Positions 46,671-57,256 of a DNA stretch of 64,000 bases are shown here, piece after piece (positions within the stretch are counted from its first letter, which is position 1; each line of letters opens with the position of its first letter). A program made the translations under genes and the position numbers. The notes under the pieces were generated by a model. That model was not told the DNA's origin and searched no databases. It was given only the letters and a program-made list of their open reading frames with translations. The DNA comes from Microplitis mediator (lineage: Eukaryota; Arthropoda; Insecta; Hymenoptera; Braconidae), in contig NC_079970.1 of assembly GCF_029852145.1 (NCBI RefSeq), positions 23,192,331 through 23,256,330 on the forward strand. The letters are read 5' to 3'.

Positions 46671-47497
46671 TGTAAAAAGAGTAGTGTTAAAAATCGACTC
46701 ATTTTAACTCCACCCGGTGTTAAAATGAAATTACACCGGTGTAGGAGGCGTAATTCGGCGGTGTTAAAATACCGGTGTAAAAACGGGGTAGACTGCGTCC
46801 GCTTGGAGTTTTAACTTTAAAGATTATAAAACACAAAAAATGTCAGTTCTTTATGAAAATTAATAAAAAATATCATTTATTAACAAGTATAGTGATCGAG
46901 TAAGTAAAAATATGCACAAAGTAAAATATTTTAACACCGGTAAAGAATATCTACACCGGTGGTGGCGTTATTTTAACACCGGTCTAAAATATTTACACCA
47001 GTGGCGGCGTTATTTTAACACCGGGTAATTTTTTTTAACACCGGTACATAATATTTACACCGGTGGCGGTGTTATTTTCACACCGCTTTCGGTGTTGAAA
47101 TTTTACACCGCCGATTTTAACACCTACACCGCCTGAACTTACCCCGGTGATTTTTTACAGTGTACAGTGAAACAGTAATTTTATTAATGAATTAAATTAT
47201 TGGTCATTTAAATGGTAGGGGTAAAATTTTGTAATTTTTAAATGAATTACGTATAACATAAATAATTATTTAAATAAGTACAGCAAAATTGAAAATCCCT
47301 CCAGATAATATTCATTAATTTTTTATATGTAATATATTTGTTTTTCCTAATTTCTATACGTGGAATTTTTTTTTTTACACCGATTTAACACCGGTATTTG
47401 AACACCGCCAAATTACACCGCCTGCATCGGTGTTCATTCATTTTAACAACGTGCGGTGTTAAATTGAGTCCATTTTGAACACCGCTCTTTTTACAGT

Positions 47498-47500
<3 letters not shown>
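46671..47500. mobile_element. TA-flanked element built of ACACCGGTGT words
   Basis: The left end TACACTGTAAAAAGAG and right end CTCTTTTTACAGTGTA are inverted repeats. An internal end-like copy (TTTTTTACAGTGTA) lies at about 47150-47163, suggesting a nested or partly duplicated element. Both parts are packed with ACACCGGT and CGGTGTTAAAA words. Non-coding. Confidence 0.7.
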
Positions 47501-47577
<77 letters not shown>

Positions 47578-47579
47578 TT
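47498..47579. repeat. (TTA)n microsatellite
   Basis: About 27 uninterrupted TTA units directly adjoin the right end of the preceding element. The poly-Ile minus-strand frame is an artefact. Confidence 0.95.
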
Positions 47580-49297
47580 ATTTAAGGAAATCTGGGGCAA
47601 AATGAGACCCCATATTTTTATTTTTTAACTTTGAAATATGCTGTCATTAATTTCCTACAAAGACAATTTAATTTATTGTAAACAATTTAGTGTGTTGACG
47701 GGCATATTGATATCCTGTGTGACAGAAACACAGTCGGTTAACTCCGCCGAATAAAATCTGTCACAGCCATACATGATATCCGTATGGCAAAAAAAAGAGT
47801 AATAAATAAATGGTAAAATATGTTCCATCTGAAAATACTAGTACCTAAATTTTTTAATAACTTCTATATAACTTTCAGGTTGTATACAAAATTTTATTTA
47901 TGATTCATACTGGAAATTAATTATTTAAAAAATTAAAATTAATTTTACAACTGACTAATTTTTTCTGATATATTGAAATATTTTTATTTAGATGATAAAT
48001 ATATATTTGGATAAAATAAAGGGTAAATATTTAGAATGAGCTTCACTTATGGCCTGTAAAATTTTTTAGCGGCTTTAAAAGTTTGATTTTTCATTCCGTA
48101 CTTTTGTAAACTTGTTATAAGTTAAAAAAGTTATTTGTCATTTTAAAAATATATTTTTTGTAATAAAATATATACGACAATTTATTACATCTGCAAACAG
48201 CATTATCTGCAGTCATTTACAAAATTTTAATATTTTTAAATTACATAATTATATTACTAATATAAATTTATTACCAGCAAATTTCTATTTTAATTGGCCA
48301 TAAAAAATAATTAAATTTTTTTAAAAAATATTCTGTCTGCTTTTTAATCATAAAATTAAATGTGTTATGTACAAAAAAAAATTGCATAAAAATTAAAAAA
48401 AATTTTACTGCATTAAAAATACCCAAGTATAAAAATACTTAAAGTCCAGCACCGGAATAAGTTATAAAAAAAATAATAAAACTGGATGTAGGTATCAAAG
48501 AAAAAAATATGTCACATATATAGACGTAAACAGCGCAATACAAGTAATAAGACAGAAAGTAAAATGTTAGATGAACAAGACGAGAGGTGAATTATTGTTG
48601 GAGTGTGTCGACATAAAACGGTCTTAGATCCGTGGCTCTAGATAAAGATAAAGCGACACTGAGAGAGCAGTGTACGCTTAAAGATTTACGAAGTTAACTC
48701 TCATACGACGAAAGTACTTTACTACGTACTATATAGTATATAGTACATTCTGTACCGTGGGTAGTCAATGGAGTAGGATAACAAACGGAATAGAAAGGCA
48801 GCGTCATCAATTCTTATATCATTTGATCGGTTGTTATTTTCTTGGTCTGTTTGACATCTCACTGAGCTGGACTAAGACTCACTCACAGACATAAAACTAA
48901 CAGCAGACTAAAGACACACGATACTATTTAAGTGTCTGAGGTCGATGCCTCACGTCTCGATCATCTCTATCGAGAAATTCAAGTTCAACTTAAAAATAAC
49001 TCCATTAACATTACGAGTTTCCTTTTTTTTCTGTCAGCCGACTCGCCTGTATTTACCTCCCGACAATTTTCCATCTCGCTACTAAAGTTTAGTTCAAAAA
49101 TAACCTCATTATCATTACGGGTTTAACGTTTATCCGCTGGGTGAAGGTCCTACTGTACTGACTAGGTAACTCACCTGTCTCCCCGTCTCTCAAGTGTCAC
49201 TATCAGTGAATTCATGCATAACTTAAAGCCAACCTCATTAACATTACGAGTTTTAAATTTTTCTATTGGCGAAGGTCCTATTTATTATGTAACTCAC
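47580..49297. repeat. Intron following isoform B exon; duplicated splice-donor segment at 48980-49300
   Basis: 47580-48970 is AT-rich without genes. In 48980-49300 three copies of a segment (AACCTCATTAACATTACGAG, then a GGCGAAGGTCCTA-type word) follow one another at about 48998, 49105 and 49230. The last two include TAACTCACCTG, the complement of the exon's GTGAGTTA donor, so the 5' splice site of isoform B has been duplicated downstream of itself. Confidence 0.5.
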
Positions 49298-50480
49298 CTG
49301 CGTCGAGATAAGCCTGGACACTGAAACGGGTGGCCGCGTGGTGAATAAATAACCCAACAGCTCCATGAATCCCGTGAGAAAGTATGTGTACAAAGACACC
49401 AACAACAACAATAATCCAACCCCAGCCGGTTTCTGGATAATAGTGCTGTCTTAGCGTCAACAGTTGCCTCAGATCCGTAAGCTTTGAATTGTTGAATTTA
49501 CCGGGTCCGTTATCTTGCCCACTGCCCAGTCCGCTATCGTGGACAGACAGTTGCGGCAAAGATCTGCTGCGATAGTTGAGCAATGCTGGTATGTCGTGTT
49601 TTTCATCATCAAATACCTCGTAATTATTATCTTCATTTGGTGAATTTATTTTTTCGTATTTATTTAACTCGTCGGGTGAATAATAAGTCTGTCTGCAGTT
49701 ATCACAGCTCTGGAGCAACTCGCCGGGATTTATGTGATCCAAGTAAAGGTCTCTTTGGGTCAACTGGTTTCCGCTGGTTGCTCGAGAGCTGTAAGAAGAA
49801 CTAGTTGAACATCTTGTTGCTTCTCTAACCGGCTTGGGTTTGACGCAGCCCTTTTTCGTCCGTAATGAGCCTTTTGGGTAAGAGTCGTAATAATCGCTGG
49901 TGGACGATAGGGGACAGTGATCTCTATCTCGTGCTCGGATATTTTTATCATCTTGTTGATATTCTGTTGTCATATGAACCGACTGATCTTTATCGCATAA
50001 TCTTGGTCTCTTTTCAATTCCGTTATTGTCGTGATTCCTAGTGCCTCGTAAAAAAGTACGTGAGTTTTTTCGCGGACTAGTTGATTCTCTTTGGCCATCA
50101 CTGTTATCATTTTCGTAAACTTCTCCATTTTCTTCGTCTGTCTGGACCTCTATTATTTCGTCTAGATTTACCGGGTACAGGGCACTGGTTTTAGGCTTCA
50201 AAAACGGCTTGCTGGTGTCATTGAACGACGAAGACGCGGAATTTTTTCTCTTAATGTTTTTAATTGAATTAACGTTCCAGGTTCCGCGGCCAAAAAATAC
50301 TGGGAGATTATTAGCTCCAGGATCCCGATCTGGTTTTGTAATCCGATTCACGTGCTCATGGTTGGACGGTTTTGCGGATGAGTCGATTTGGGCTTCAACT
50401 ACCAGCACGTTTTTTGAAATTTTTATTTTTTCATTACTGCGGCTATTGGCATTTTCACCCGAGATTGGGTTCATTATCAT
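49298..50480 (-). CDS. Transporter isoform B: alternative first coding exon with long N-terminal tail and TM1
   Basis: One exon of 394 codons starts MIMNPISGEN and ends YLDAG with GCA-G before GTGAGT (phase 1). That is exactly compatible with the shared acceptor at 38728 and gives a 942-aa protein. Residues 1 to about 345 are a polar Ser/Asn/Asp/Arg-rich cytoplasmic tail. HYYPETGWGW at about 346-355 followed by IIVVVGVFVHILSHG is the SLC16 N-terminal motif and first helix. No other exon with a second helix exists between here and 38728, so it cannot be a separate complete gene within this window. The long tail may carry regulatory or sorting signals; that is inference. Confidence 0.85.
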
Positions 50481-50631
50481 CCGTCCAAGGGTTTCTTGAC
50501 CAAGACTTTATTTTGAATTTAACGTATCTCATTTCTCAAATTTTTTACTTTTAAACACTTATTTATTCTCACTAATAATTGTACGTACTTATAAAACTTT
50601 TAAATTCCCTCATTGAATATTCGCCTGTTCA

Positions 50632-50656
50632 AAAAAAAAAAAAAAAAAAAAAAAAA
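50632..50656. repeat. Poly(A) run, about 25 nt
   Basis: Uninterrupted A run upstream of isoform B. Confidence 0.9.
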
Positions 50657-51289
50657 TTGAATGAACAAATTAACAGAACCAGAAATTTATTTCTTTTAAT
50701 TAAGTCGAGTTTTGGTAAATGAAAAAACAAAAAGTGCAGCTAAAATTTATCGGCCGCGATTAAAAGTCGATTATTGTCAGCAACGGGCAAGAGTTGATAG
50801 CGCGTGGGTGGTGTGAGACAAGTTTAAGCTGACTGGTAATAGTCAAATATTCACGTACGTTTATTTCAATTACACTGAAATAAAACTCATAGTGCTCTTT
50901 GTAAACATTTATTATTTTTAACTTTTCTAAAATAAATTTTTTTTACAGCGAAAGTTAATTTGTCGGAAAATAAATAAATAGAAATTTGTAAACGAGTAAT
51001 AAAAATAATAGTTTTATTATCGTCCATTTTTAAAAAGTTGTAACGTTTATTTAAAATTCATTTTTATGTCAGATGATCATCAAATCCACTGAATAAACAC
51101 GAGTTAATACTCAAATTTAAACTCAAATAATCCATAAGAAATTTATGACCGCAGTAAAAATTCAGTGGATTCAAAATAAAAAAAAAATCACAATTCTTTA
51201 TGACAGATTTATTATTATATTTGATAAACTGGGATGAGAAAAATGTAATTGATGCTTCGAACTTTGAATTTTATTGTTAATAAAATTAT

Positions 51290-51490
51290 TATTTTATTTT
51301 TTTATCTGCTTCCGTGGAGAAGCGAGGGAGATACTTGTATGTGACTGTGTCAGACGCGAATCGCTTGTGAACTGCCACTGGTTCTGAAGCGGGACTTTAT
51401 TGGAGATCGCGCGCCTCGGCGCTCGTTCGATGACTACAGAATCGCGACGCGGCTGTGCAACGTCCTTACATTATGATTCATAGACACTTG
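51290..51490 (-). promoter_or_regulatory. GC/CpG-rich block, candidate promoter of isoform B
   Basis: This is the only CpG-rich stretch upstream of the 50480 ATG (GATCGCGCGCCTCGGCGCTCG, AATCGCGACGCGGC). It lies 0.8-1 kb away and so could include a 5'-UTR or an untranslated exon. Inferred from composition and position. Confidence 0.3.
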
Positions 51491-53728
51491 TGTTATTTAC
51501 CTAAGTGACTTTATTTACATACAGGGAGAAACTAAAAAAGCCGCCCCTCGTTGCTCATAAATTTTAGTCAAAATCATCAACCATCAAATTTTTTAAAACT
51601 GACATAACTAATTTTTCAAATCGCAATTATCTTAAGAACTAAGCGAAGTATCAAAAAAATATATTATTACATTTTTGTTACAAATAAGTGGACAATAAAT
51701 TTTTTATAACAAACTTTTGTTCTGCGACCAATAATTACTGCGATAATTGAACATTATTCAAAATTTTTTTTGTTAAGCTTTTACTAAAATCGAGTATCAG
51801 TCAAAAAATGTTAATGACTTTTTTTTATGATAAAAACTATCAAAAATTTTTTTTTCTTCCTTCGTATCCAATAATTATGTAAAATGTGATTTTTTTTTAC
51901 GTAAATTACTTTCAAAAAAATTTAATTTAATCAAATTCATTTAATATCCAAAAATTTTTTTTCGCGTTTTTTGCGGGGGTGGCCCATTTTGCCCAAAGAA
52001 ATGAAAAATTTTTTTCAACGGCAACCGAAAATTTTTTCTATTTACTTTGAATATCGTTAAAAAAAAATTTGTGTATTTGAGTCCGTGAAAACAGATTTCC
52101 ATAAGTACTCTGTTTTGCCCCCCCCCCCCCCATCTATATATATATATGACTTTTTCAACTTGTATTATAATGAACCATTAGATAAAGTAATTAATTATAG
52201 TGATTTTTATTTTAATGAAAAACAAAAACGAAAAAAAAAAAACAAGATTGATTTCATAAAACGAGATTTTTTTGTTTCTATAAAAGTATGAGTGAAGAAA
52301 ATAAATGGAGTTGGTGAAACTTGTTATTACTATTATATCTCAGAGACAACAGACAGACGAACAATCGAGCATGACTTGAAAAGTCGTTGAAAAGAATAGA
52401 ATCATCAACAACTGTGTAGTTTTGTACCGAGAAGATGCTGAGTATTCCACGAGCCATTGGGATTATTGAGTACAGAGAGTGTAATTTCAGTGCACAACAC
52501 GCTAGACTAGTTTTTCTCGCTCGCCATTTGCGTCGACTGCTCCCTAGACTCTTGTGCACTACGAGCGCACAAAATAATTGAAAGGACTTGAGTTAGGAGA
52601 AGACTAAATTTACTCGCTATTTTCTCTATACAGATCTCATTAAAAAGTTGATTTTATGTACATTTAAGTAGGGACCTCGGTCGGATTTATCTCGACTGAG
52701 TGATCGAATAGTCAGCAGTTATTTCGACTGAAATTTATTTTCCTGATAAAATATACGCGCGAGTGCAAAAAAATTTCCGTGCAATCAGAAAAATAGGAAA
52801 GTTTGCTATCACAGTTACAATATTTTTTTGAATTTTTTTATCACAGTTATGAAATACTTTGTGAAGACATATTTATATAGTATGACGTATAAGTTTGATA
52901 AGAACTTTTGTTCGTTAATTCTCATCTCGCTGGCGATCAATTTCGCCGAGTATAAAATTTCATCATTGAGAATACTTTTTTTTTTGTCTAGAGACAATAA
53001 AGAAAAAATGTTAAGATGGAGTGGAGTGGAGGGAAAAAATAGTAGATGAACGAGGGATGGTAAAACTGACGACAGAAAAAAAAGGGTAGACGACCTAATA
53101 AATGCAAAGACAAAAAACATTGAGATAGTCGGTATAGACGGGTAAAGTTTGGACGAATGTAAATTTCCACTTTTCCTTACTAATAAAATACGAATCTCAA
53201 AGTGCTGAAGAGAGTTAGAGCTCTGTTGGTTATCTCTTAACTCGGGGATTTTTTATCTTTAGAGAGTGGGGTGGCTGTTACGATCGAACGTTAAATTACG
53301 TACCGATATCGCCGTTTTGAAAATAAATAACAAACAAGCTATTTCCTTTTTCGTTGGTTTGTCGGTTTGTTTTTTTCATTAATTTATTTAATTAAATTGA
53401 GTTAATAAAATTATAATAATTGTTTCGTCTATTACATAAATTAAGTTGAGTGCAATGAACGTTCGCTGGTAATTGCTGATTCACTGACGTAATCCACCGG
53501 CTAGATAATTACACAAGTACGAACCACTGCTGTACACAGCCCAATGTCACGAACTCCTGGTTCGCTACCTTATCAATTTACGGTATCATAATTAGACCCC
53601 TAAATAAATTTTACATTTTTTTTTTGGCTAATTAATATAAACTACTTCAGATAACTGTATTATTTTAACTAGTAATAATTTTTAATGGTCATAACTTTTT
53701 AAAAAATATATGAACAAAAAGACAGTAC
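51491..53728. other. AT-rich intron stretch
   Basis: A 13-14 nt C run at about 52117-52130 is followed by (TA)n. Another GC-richer spot at 52480-52560 has a minus-strand frame (52278-52559) without recognisable content. ORFs at 52815-53170 overlap on both strands and are not supported. Confidence 0.35.
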
Positions 53729-53818
53729 ACAGAAACAATCATTTTTTTGACTTAAAAATTTTTTACTCTTTCCAAAAAAATTTTTATTGCGCCAAGAAAT
53801 CCTTTTTTTCTGTGTATA
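53729..53818. mobile_element. Very short inverted-repeat element, TACACAGAAA ends
   Basis: 90 bp beginning TACACAGAAACAAT and ending TTTTTTTCTGTGTA, with AAGAAATCC near the right end. It shares ends with the elements at 33720-34272 and 6776-6939. Confidence 0.5.
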
Positions 53819-53945
53819 ATTCAATGGTAGATGACAATTTAACTTATATCTAGTCATGTTTCTAAAATTTTTTCATACATAATAGTCCAGGGGGTGGGCG
53901 AAACGGGACCTGGGGTTAAAACGGACCACCCCAAAAATTTGGTAA

Positions 53946-54505
53946 AAAAAATCATTTCCAAAATGGGTGAAACAAAGCAATTTTTTTCATATATATTGTA
54001 TAGAACTAGTATTTGATTAATACGTTAACGTATCTAGTTTATAGAAATTCAAAGCTAAGTTTATTTCGCGGTTTGAATTTGAAAAAAAATTATTTCCAAA
54101 ATGGGTGAAACAAAGCAATTTTTTTCATATATATTGTATAGAACTAGTATTTGATTAATATGTTAACGTATCTAGTTTATAAAAATTCAAAGCTAATTTT
54201 TTTTCGCGTTTCGAATTTGAAAAAAAATCATTTCCAAAATGGGTGAAACAAAGCAATTTTTTTCATATATGTTGTATAGAGCTAGTATTTGATTAATACG
54301 TTAACGTATCTAGTTTATAGAAATTCAAAGCTAAGTTTTTTTCGCGGTTTGAATTTGAAAAAAAATTATTTCCAAAATGGGTGAAACAAAGCAATTTTTT
54401 TCATATATATTGTATAGAACTAGTATTTGATTAATACGTTAACGTATCTAGTTTATAGAAATTCAAAGCTAAGTTTTTTCGCGGTTTGAATTTGAAAAAA
54501 AATTA
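53946..54505. repeat. Tandem array, four copies of an approximately 138-bp unit
   Basis: ATTTCCAAAATGGGTGAAAC recurs at about 53953, 54092, 54230 and 54368. The units are highly similar (each with ACTAGTATTTGATTAATA, CGTTAACGTATCTAGTTTAT and TTTCGCGGTTTGAATTTG). The fourth ends where ATTATCGAAC begins. It lies in the intron of isoform C. Confidence 0.85.
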
Positions 54506-55115
54506 TCGAACAATGGAAAATAAAATTCAGTTAAAAAACAAAAAGTTTATAGAAATCCATAAAATCGTCACATTCTACATAATCGAATTTGCCGCTACCT
54601 ATGATACTAGTTTCAGCTGTTGGATTATTCCCGCGGGTAATACTCTGTGGATTGCACGACCTTATCGGAACTTGCTTTTCTCGAATCTGCGATTGATGGT
54701 TTCTGTTGAAAATTTTATACCCACGTTAGCATCCTACATCCTATTACTATTTGAAATTCTATTTTGATTTAGTTCCCTCCGAGCGACATTACAAAGCAAC
54801 TCCGAATTACGAAATAGGATAATAAATAAAATTACCGATAATATGGCTTTGCTGTAGAAATGGTAAACAACTCGTCCGGAAATGGACAAACTGGGTCTTG
54901 AAAGACTTAATAAAAATTCCCGATGCCAATACAACCAAATTATCGTGTACACATATATTTAGACAAATATTTTTATGTATTTATAAGTCACTTCTTTTGT
55001 AACTCATTTTATGAAGCGTTAAAAATTGATACTGATTTTTATTACCTCGAGCAATTTTTCATATCTAGATATTTAACGTAACATTGAATAAGCATTTTTT
55101 ATGTACTATTTTTTT

Positions 55116-55238
55116 TCATCCTCCTGCCATAACATATTTTTCATCTTCATATTCCTTCACGGTCGTTGGCTTCAGTATCTTCCCTCCGTCAGTGCCACAG
55201 AACTTGATTCCTCTTGGGGACTCTAACTCATCTCTGGC
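55116..55238 (-). pseudogene. Protein-like fragment in transporter intron
   Basis: A minus-strand frame of 40 codons between TAA and TGA, without ATG, reads DELESPRGIKFCGTDGG then KILKPTTVKEYEDEKYV. It is more protein-like than the surrounding AT-driven frames but has no clear splice sites or recognised family. It could be a gene relic or coincidence. Confidence 0.2.
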
Positions 55239-55996
55239 TTATATATTGGTGACATATTCTGGCTGTGGATACCCACAGAATGTATGTGAATAGTAGCCGA
55301 GAACATGAAATTTACACACGGTCCACTATTCAGATATCTGCAAAGTCCTTTCTGCAGCGTATCCTGACGAGCAGCAAACTTACTCTACTGTAATGTAACG
55401 GTGATTGGCGTAGTCACTCGCTAACGATTCCCCGTAAATTGGGGCCAATATGACATTTTCCATGCTACCTATCTCCGGTCCGTTCTACTTGAGTACGTAA
55501 ATTAAAACACCACTTAAATTTTCTTCACCCTAAAAACTCCCGTGTCCCGATTCTTGATCTCCAATCGCCAATGCATCATATCAATGCCACGCGTCATTAA
55601 ATAAATATCCGAAATAAAACAATAAATTGTTTTTTAAAATCCACTGCAATACGAACATTTATGGTTTGGACATAAAGATTAATTTATATTCTTACAAAAT
55701 TGATGACACGTAAAGTGCTGCCAGCTACACTGATAATGAAACTTTAAATCTGTCAAATCGTAAAGAGAAAAACTCGGCTACCCTTATTTCCAATAAAGTC
55801 ACTCCTCTAAAAGCTATTTATAACTCTATTGGACCGTACGGATTTTTTCTTTCTCAATTATTTTAGTTTTTTCCTCTTTCTTTCTGAAAATACTTCATTC
55901 CAGGCTACTAATTCAGCTAATTTACTTTTCAAGGACTAGCTTAGATACTAATAAAAAAATAAAAATAAATGGTGTAATGGTGAACAATAAATGTAC

Positions 55997-56354
55997 CTGA
56001 AGTGTCTAATGGCTGCCGATGAAACTTGACTTCTGCCGGAAGTGCGAGGGTTCCTGCCAATGAGAGTTGTAACCCGGAACTCAGAAGATGGGCTAAGATA
56101 CCAACTAAAACTATAACCCAGCCCCAACCACCTTCTGGATAGTAATGACTGTACACAAGTTTTTTACCTTGAAGATAATTGTTATCATTTGAAACTTTAT
56201 TTTTTTCACATCTGCCACTTACGAAATTTTTACTACTACTCTTATGCGTGGCAACGTTTTCATTCTTCATAGAACTGATTACATTATTTATGGCGACGGA
56301 TTTACCGGGAACTTTATTCAGAACCGGCCAAGACAATCCACGTGACGAAGACAT
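55997..56354 (-). CDS. Transporter isoform C: alternative first coding exon with TM1
   Basis: 119 codons plus one base start MSSSRGLSWPVLNK and end PLDTS before GGTACAT. The donor is in phase 1, compatible with the shared acceptor at 38728, which gives 667 aa. HYYPEGGWGW at about 70-79 and VIVLVGILAHLLSSG form the motif and helix 1. After the helix, LQLSLAGTLALPAEVKF differs strongly from isoforms A and B, which share a G(I/V)HGA(A/V)G segment. The 17-kb intron to the body contains isoform A and B starts, so a promoter-choice mechanism is implied. A distinct, truncated gene is the alternative. Confidence 0.8.
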
Positions 56355-56590
56355 CTAATTTAAATTTATTAACGCGTACTCATGTTTCGCGACTATTCCT
56401 ATCACATAAATTCGAAACTTGTTACAGTCGGAATAAGAAATGCGACTTATCTTGGATTTAACTGGGTACCTAGAAAAATTTAACTAAACTATCTGAGCAA
56501 GACGACGTCTCAGTTTATTGGATAGAAATTCTCGCGGTTCCTGCTCTCGTTTTCCGCGGATCAGTTTGAGAAAGAGCGAGACGCCGTGAA
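56355..56590 (-). promoter_or_regulatory. Presumed promoter/5'-UTR of isoform C
   Basis: Less AT-rich than its flanks (TTCTCGCGGTTCCTGCTCTCG, TTTTCCGCGG near 56530-56560) and immediately upstream of the ATG at 56354. No TATA box visible. Confidence 0.25.
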
Positions 56591-56871
56591 TGGAAATTCA
56601 GATGGAAAGAGAACCGAGTAAGTGGGATTTGTCATTTCTGAATGACAATCTTCTTGCGCATGCGATTTTACAGATTTTATTACCACGTGCTGTTCAGTGT
56701 ATACTTAAATGCGCAGGATCTCTACTCTGCATTATTCTTATTAAGACAAGAAAAAATGTATATTATGCAGAACGACGAACGATGAATGAAGAAGCCTTGG
56801 CTAAAAATAAAAGCACTAACCCAGTAAAAAGTAATCTCAATAGCGATAATTTATTACTCGGAAAAAAATGA
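56590..56871 (+). CDS. Orphan ORF, 93 aa, plus strand, weak
   Basis: Begins ATG (MEIQMEREPSKWDLSF), contains a moderately hydrophobic stretch (AHAILQILLPRAV...ILKCAGSLLCIILI) and a Lys/Asn-rich tail. It is not a shadow of another gene and is less composition-driven than most frames here. No family, splice site or promoter is recognised, and it lies head-to-head with isoform C. Confidence 0.2.
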   Translation: MEIQMEREPSKWDLSFLNDNLLAHAILQILLPRAVQCILKCAGSLLCIILIKTRKNVYYAERRTMNEEALAKNKSTNPVKSNLNSDNLLLGKK

Positions 56872-57256
56872 TTTGATATTTATCTGAGGTAAACATAAAA
56901 TAACTTGATGATTCTATAGATATAAATGATGATTTATTATCGTCAGCTGGGAATTTTTATTATTTAAGAATTTTACTTTATCGTATTTTTAGGTGGTTTT
57001 AAATGTAAATATACCAAAGTTTAAGTATTATAACTTTTCATTATTTAAATATTAAAAGATGTGATTTATTGTACTCAGACGGTTATAAAAATTTTTTTTC
57101 CCAAGTAAATAATGATAACAGATGGTGAAAATATAAACACAGGCTGTTAATCTTTAAAACTGAATTTTAATTACATAATTACATGACATGACTACATAAC
57201 TACGTACAATTATTAACATCTACGGGCTTATAGTTAATTATGAAGTAACGAAAACA

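Noticed and set aside
47385..47600. Poly-isoleucine frame
   Set aside because: Translation of the (TTA)n tract.
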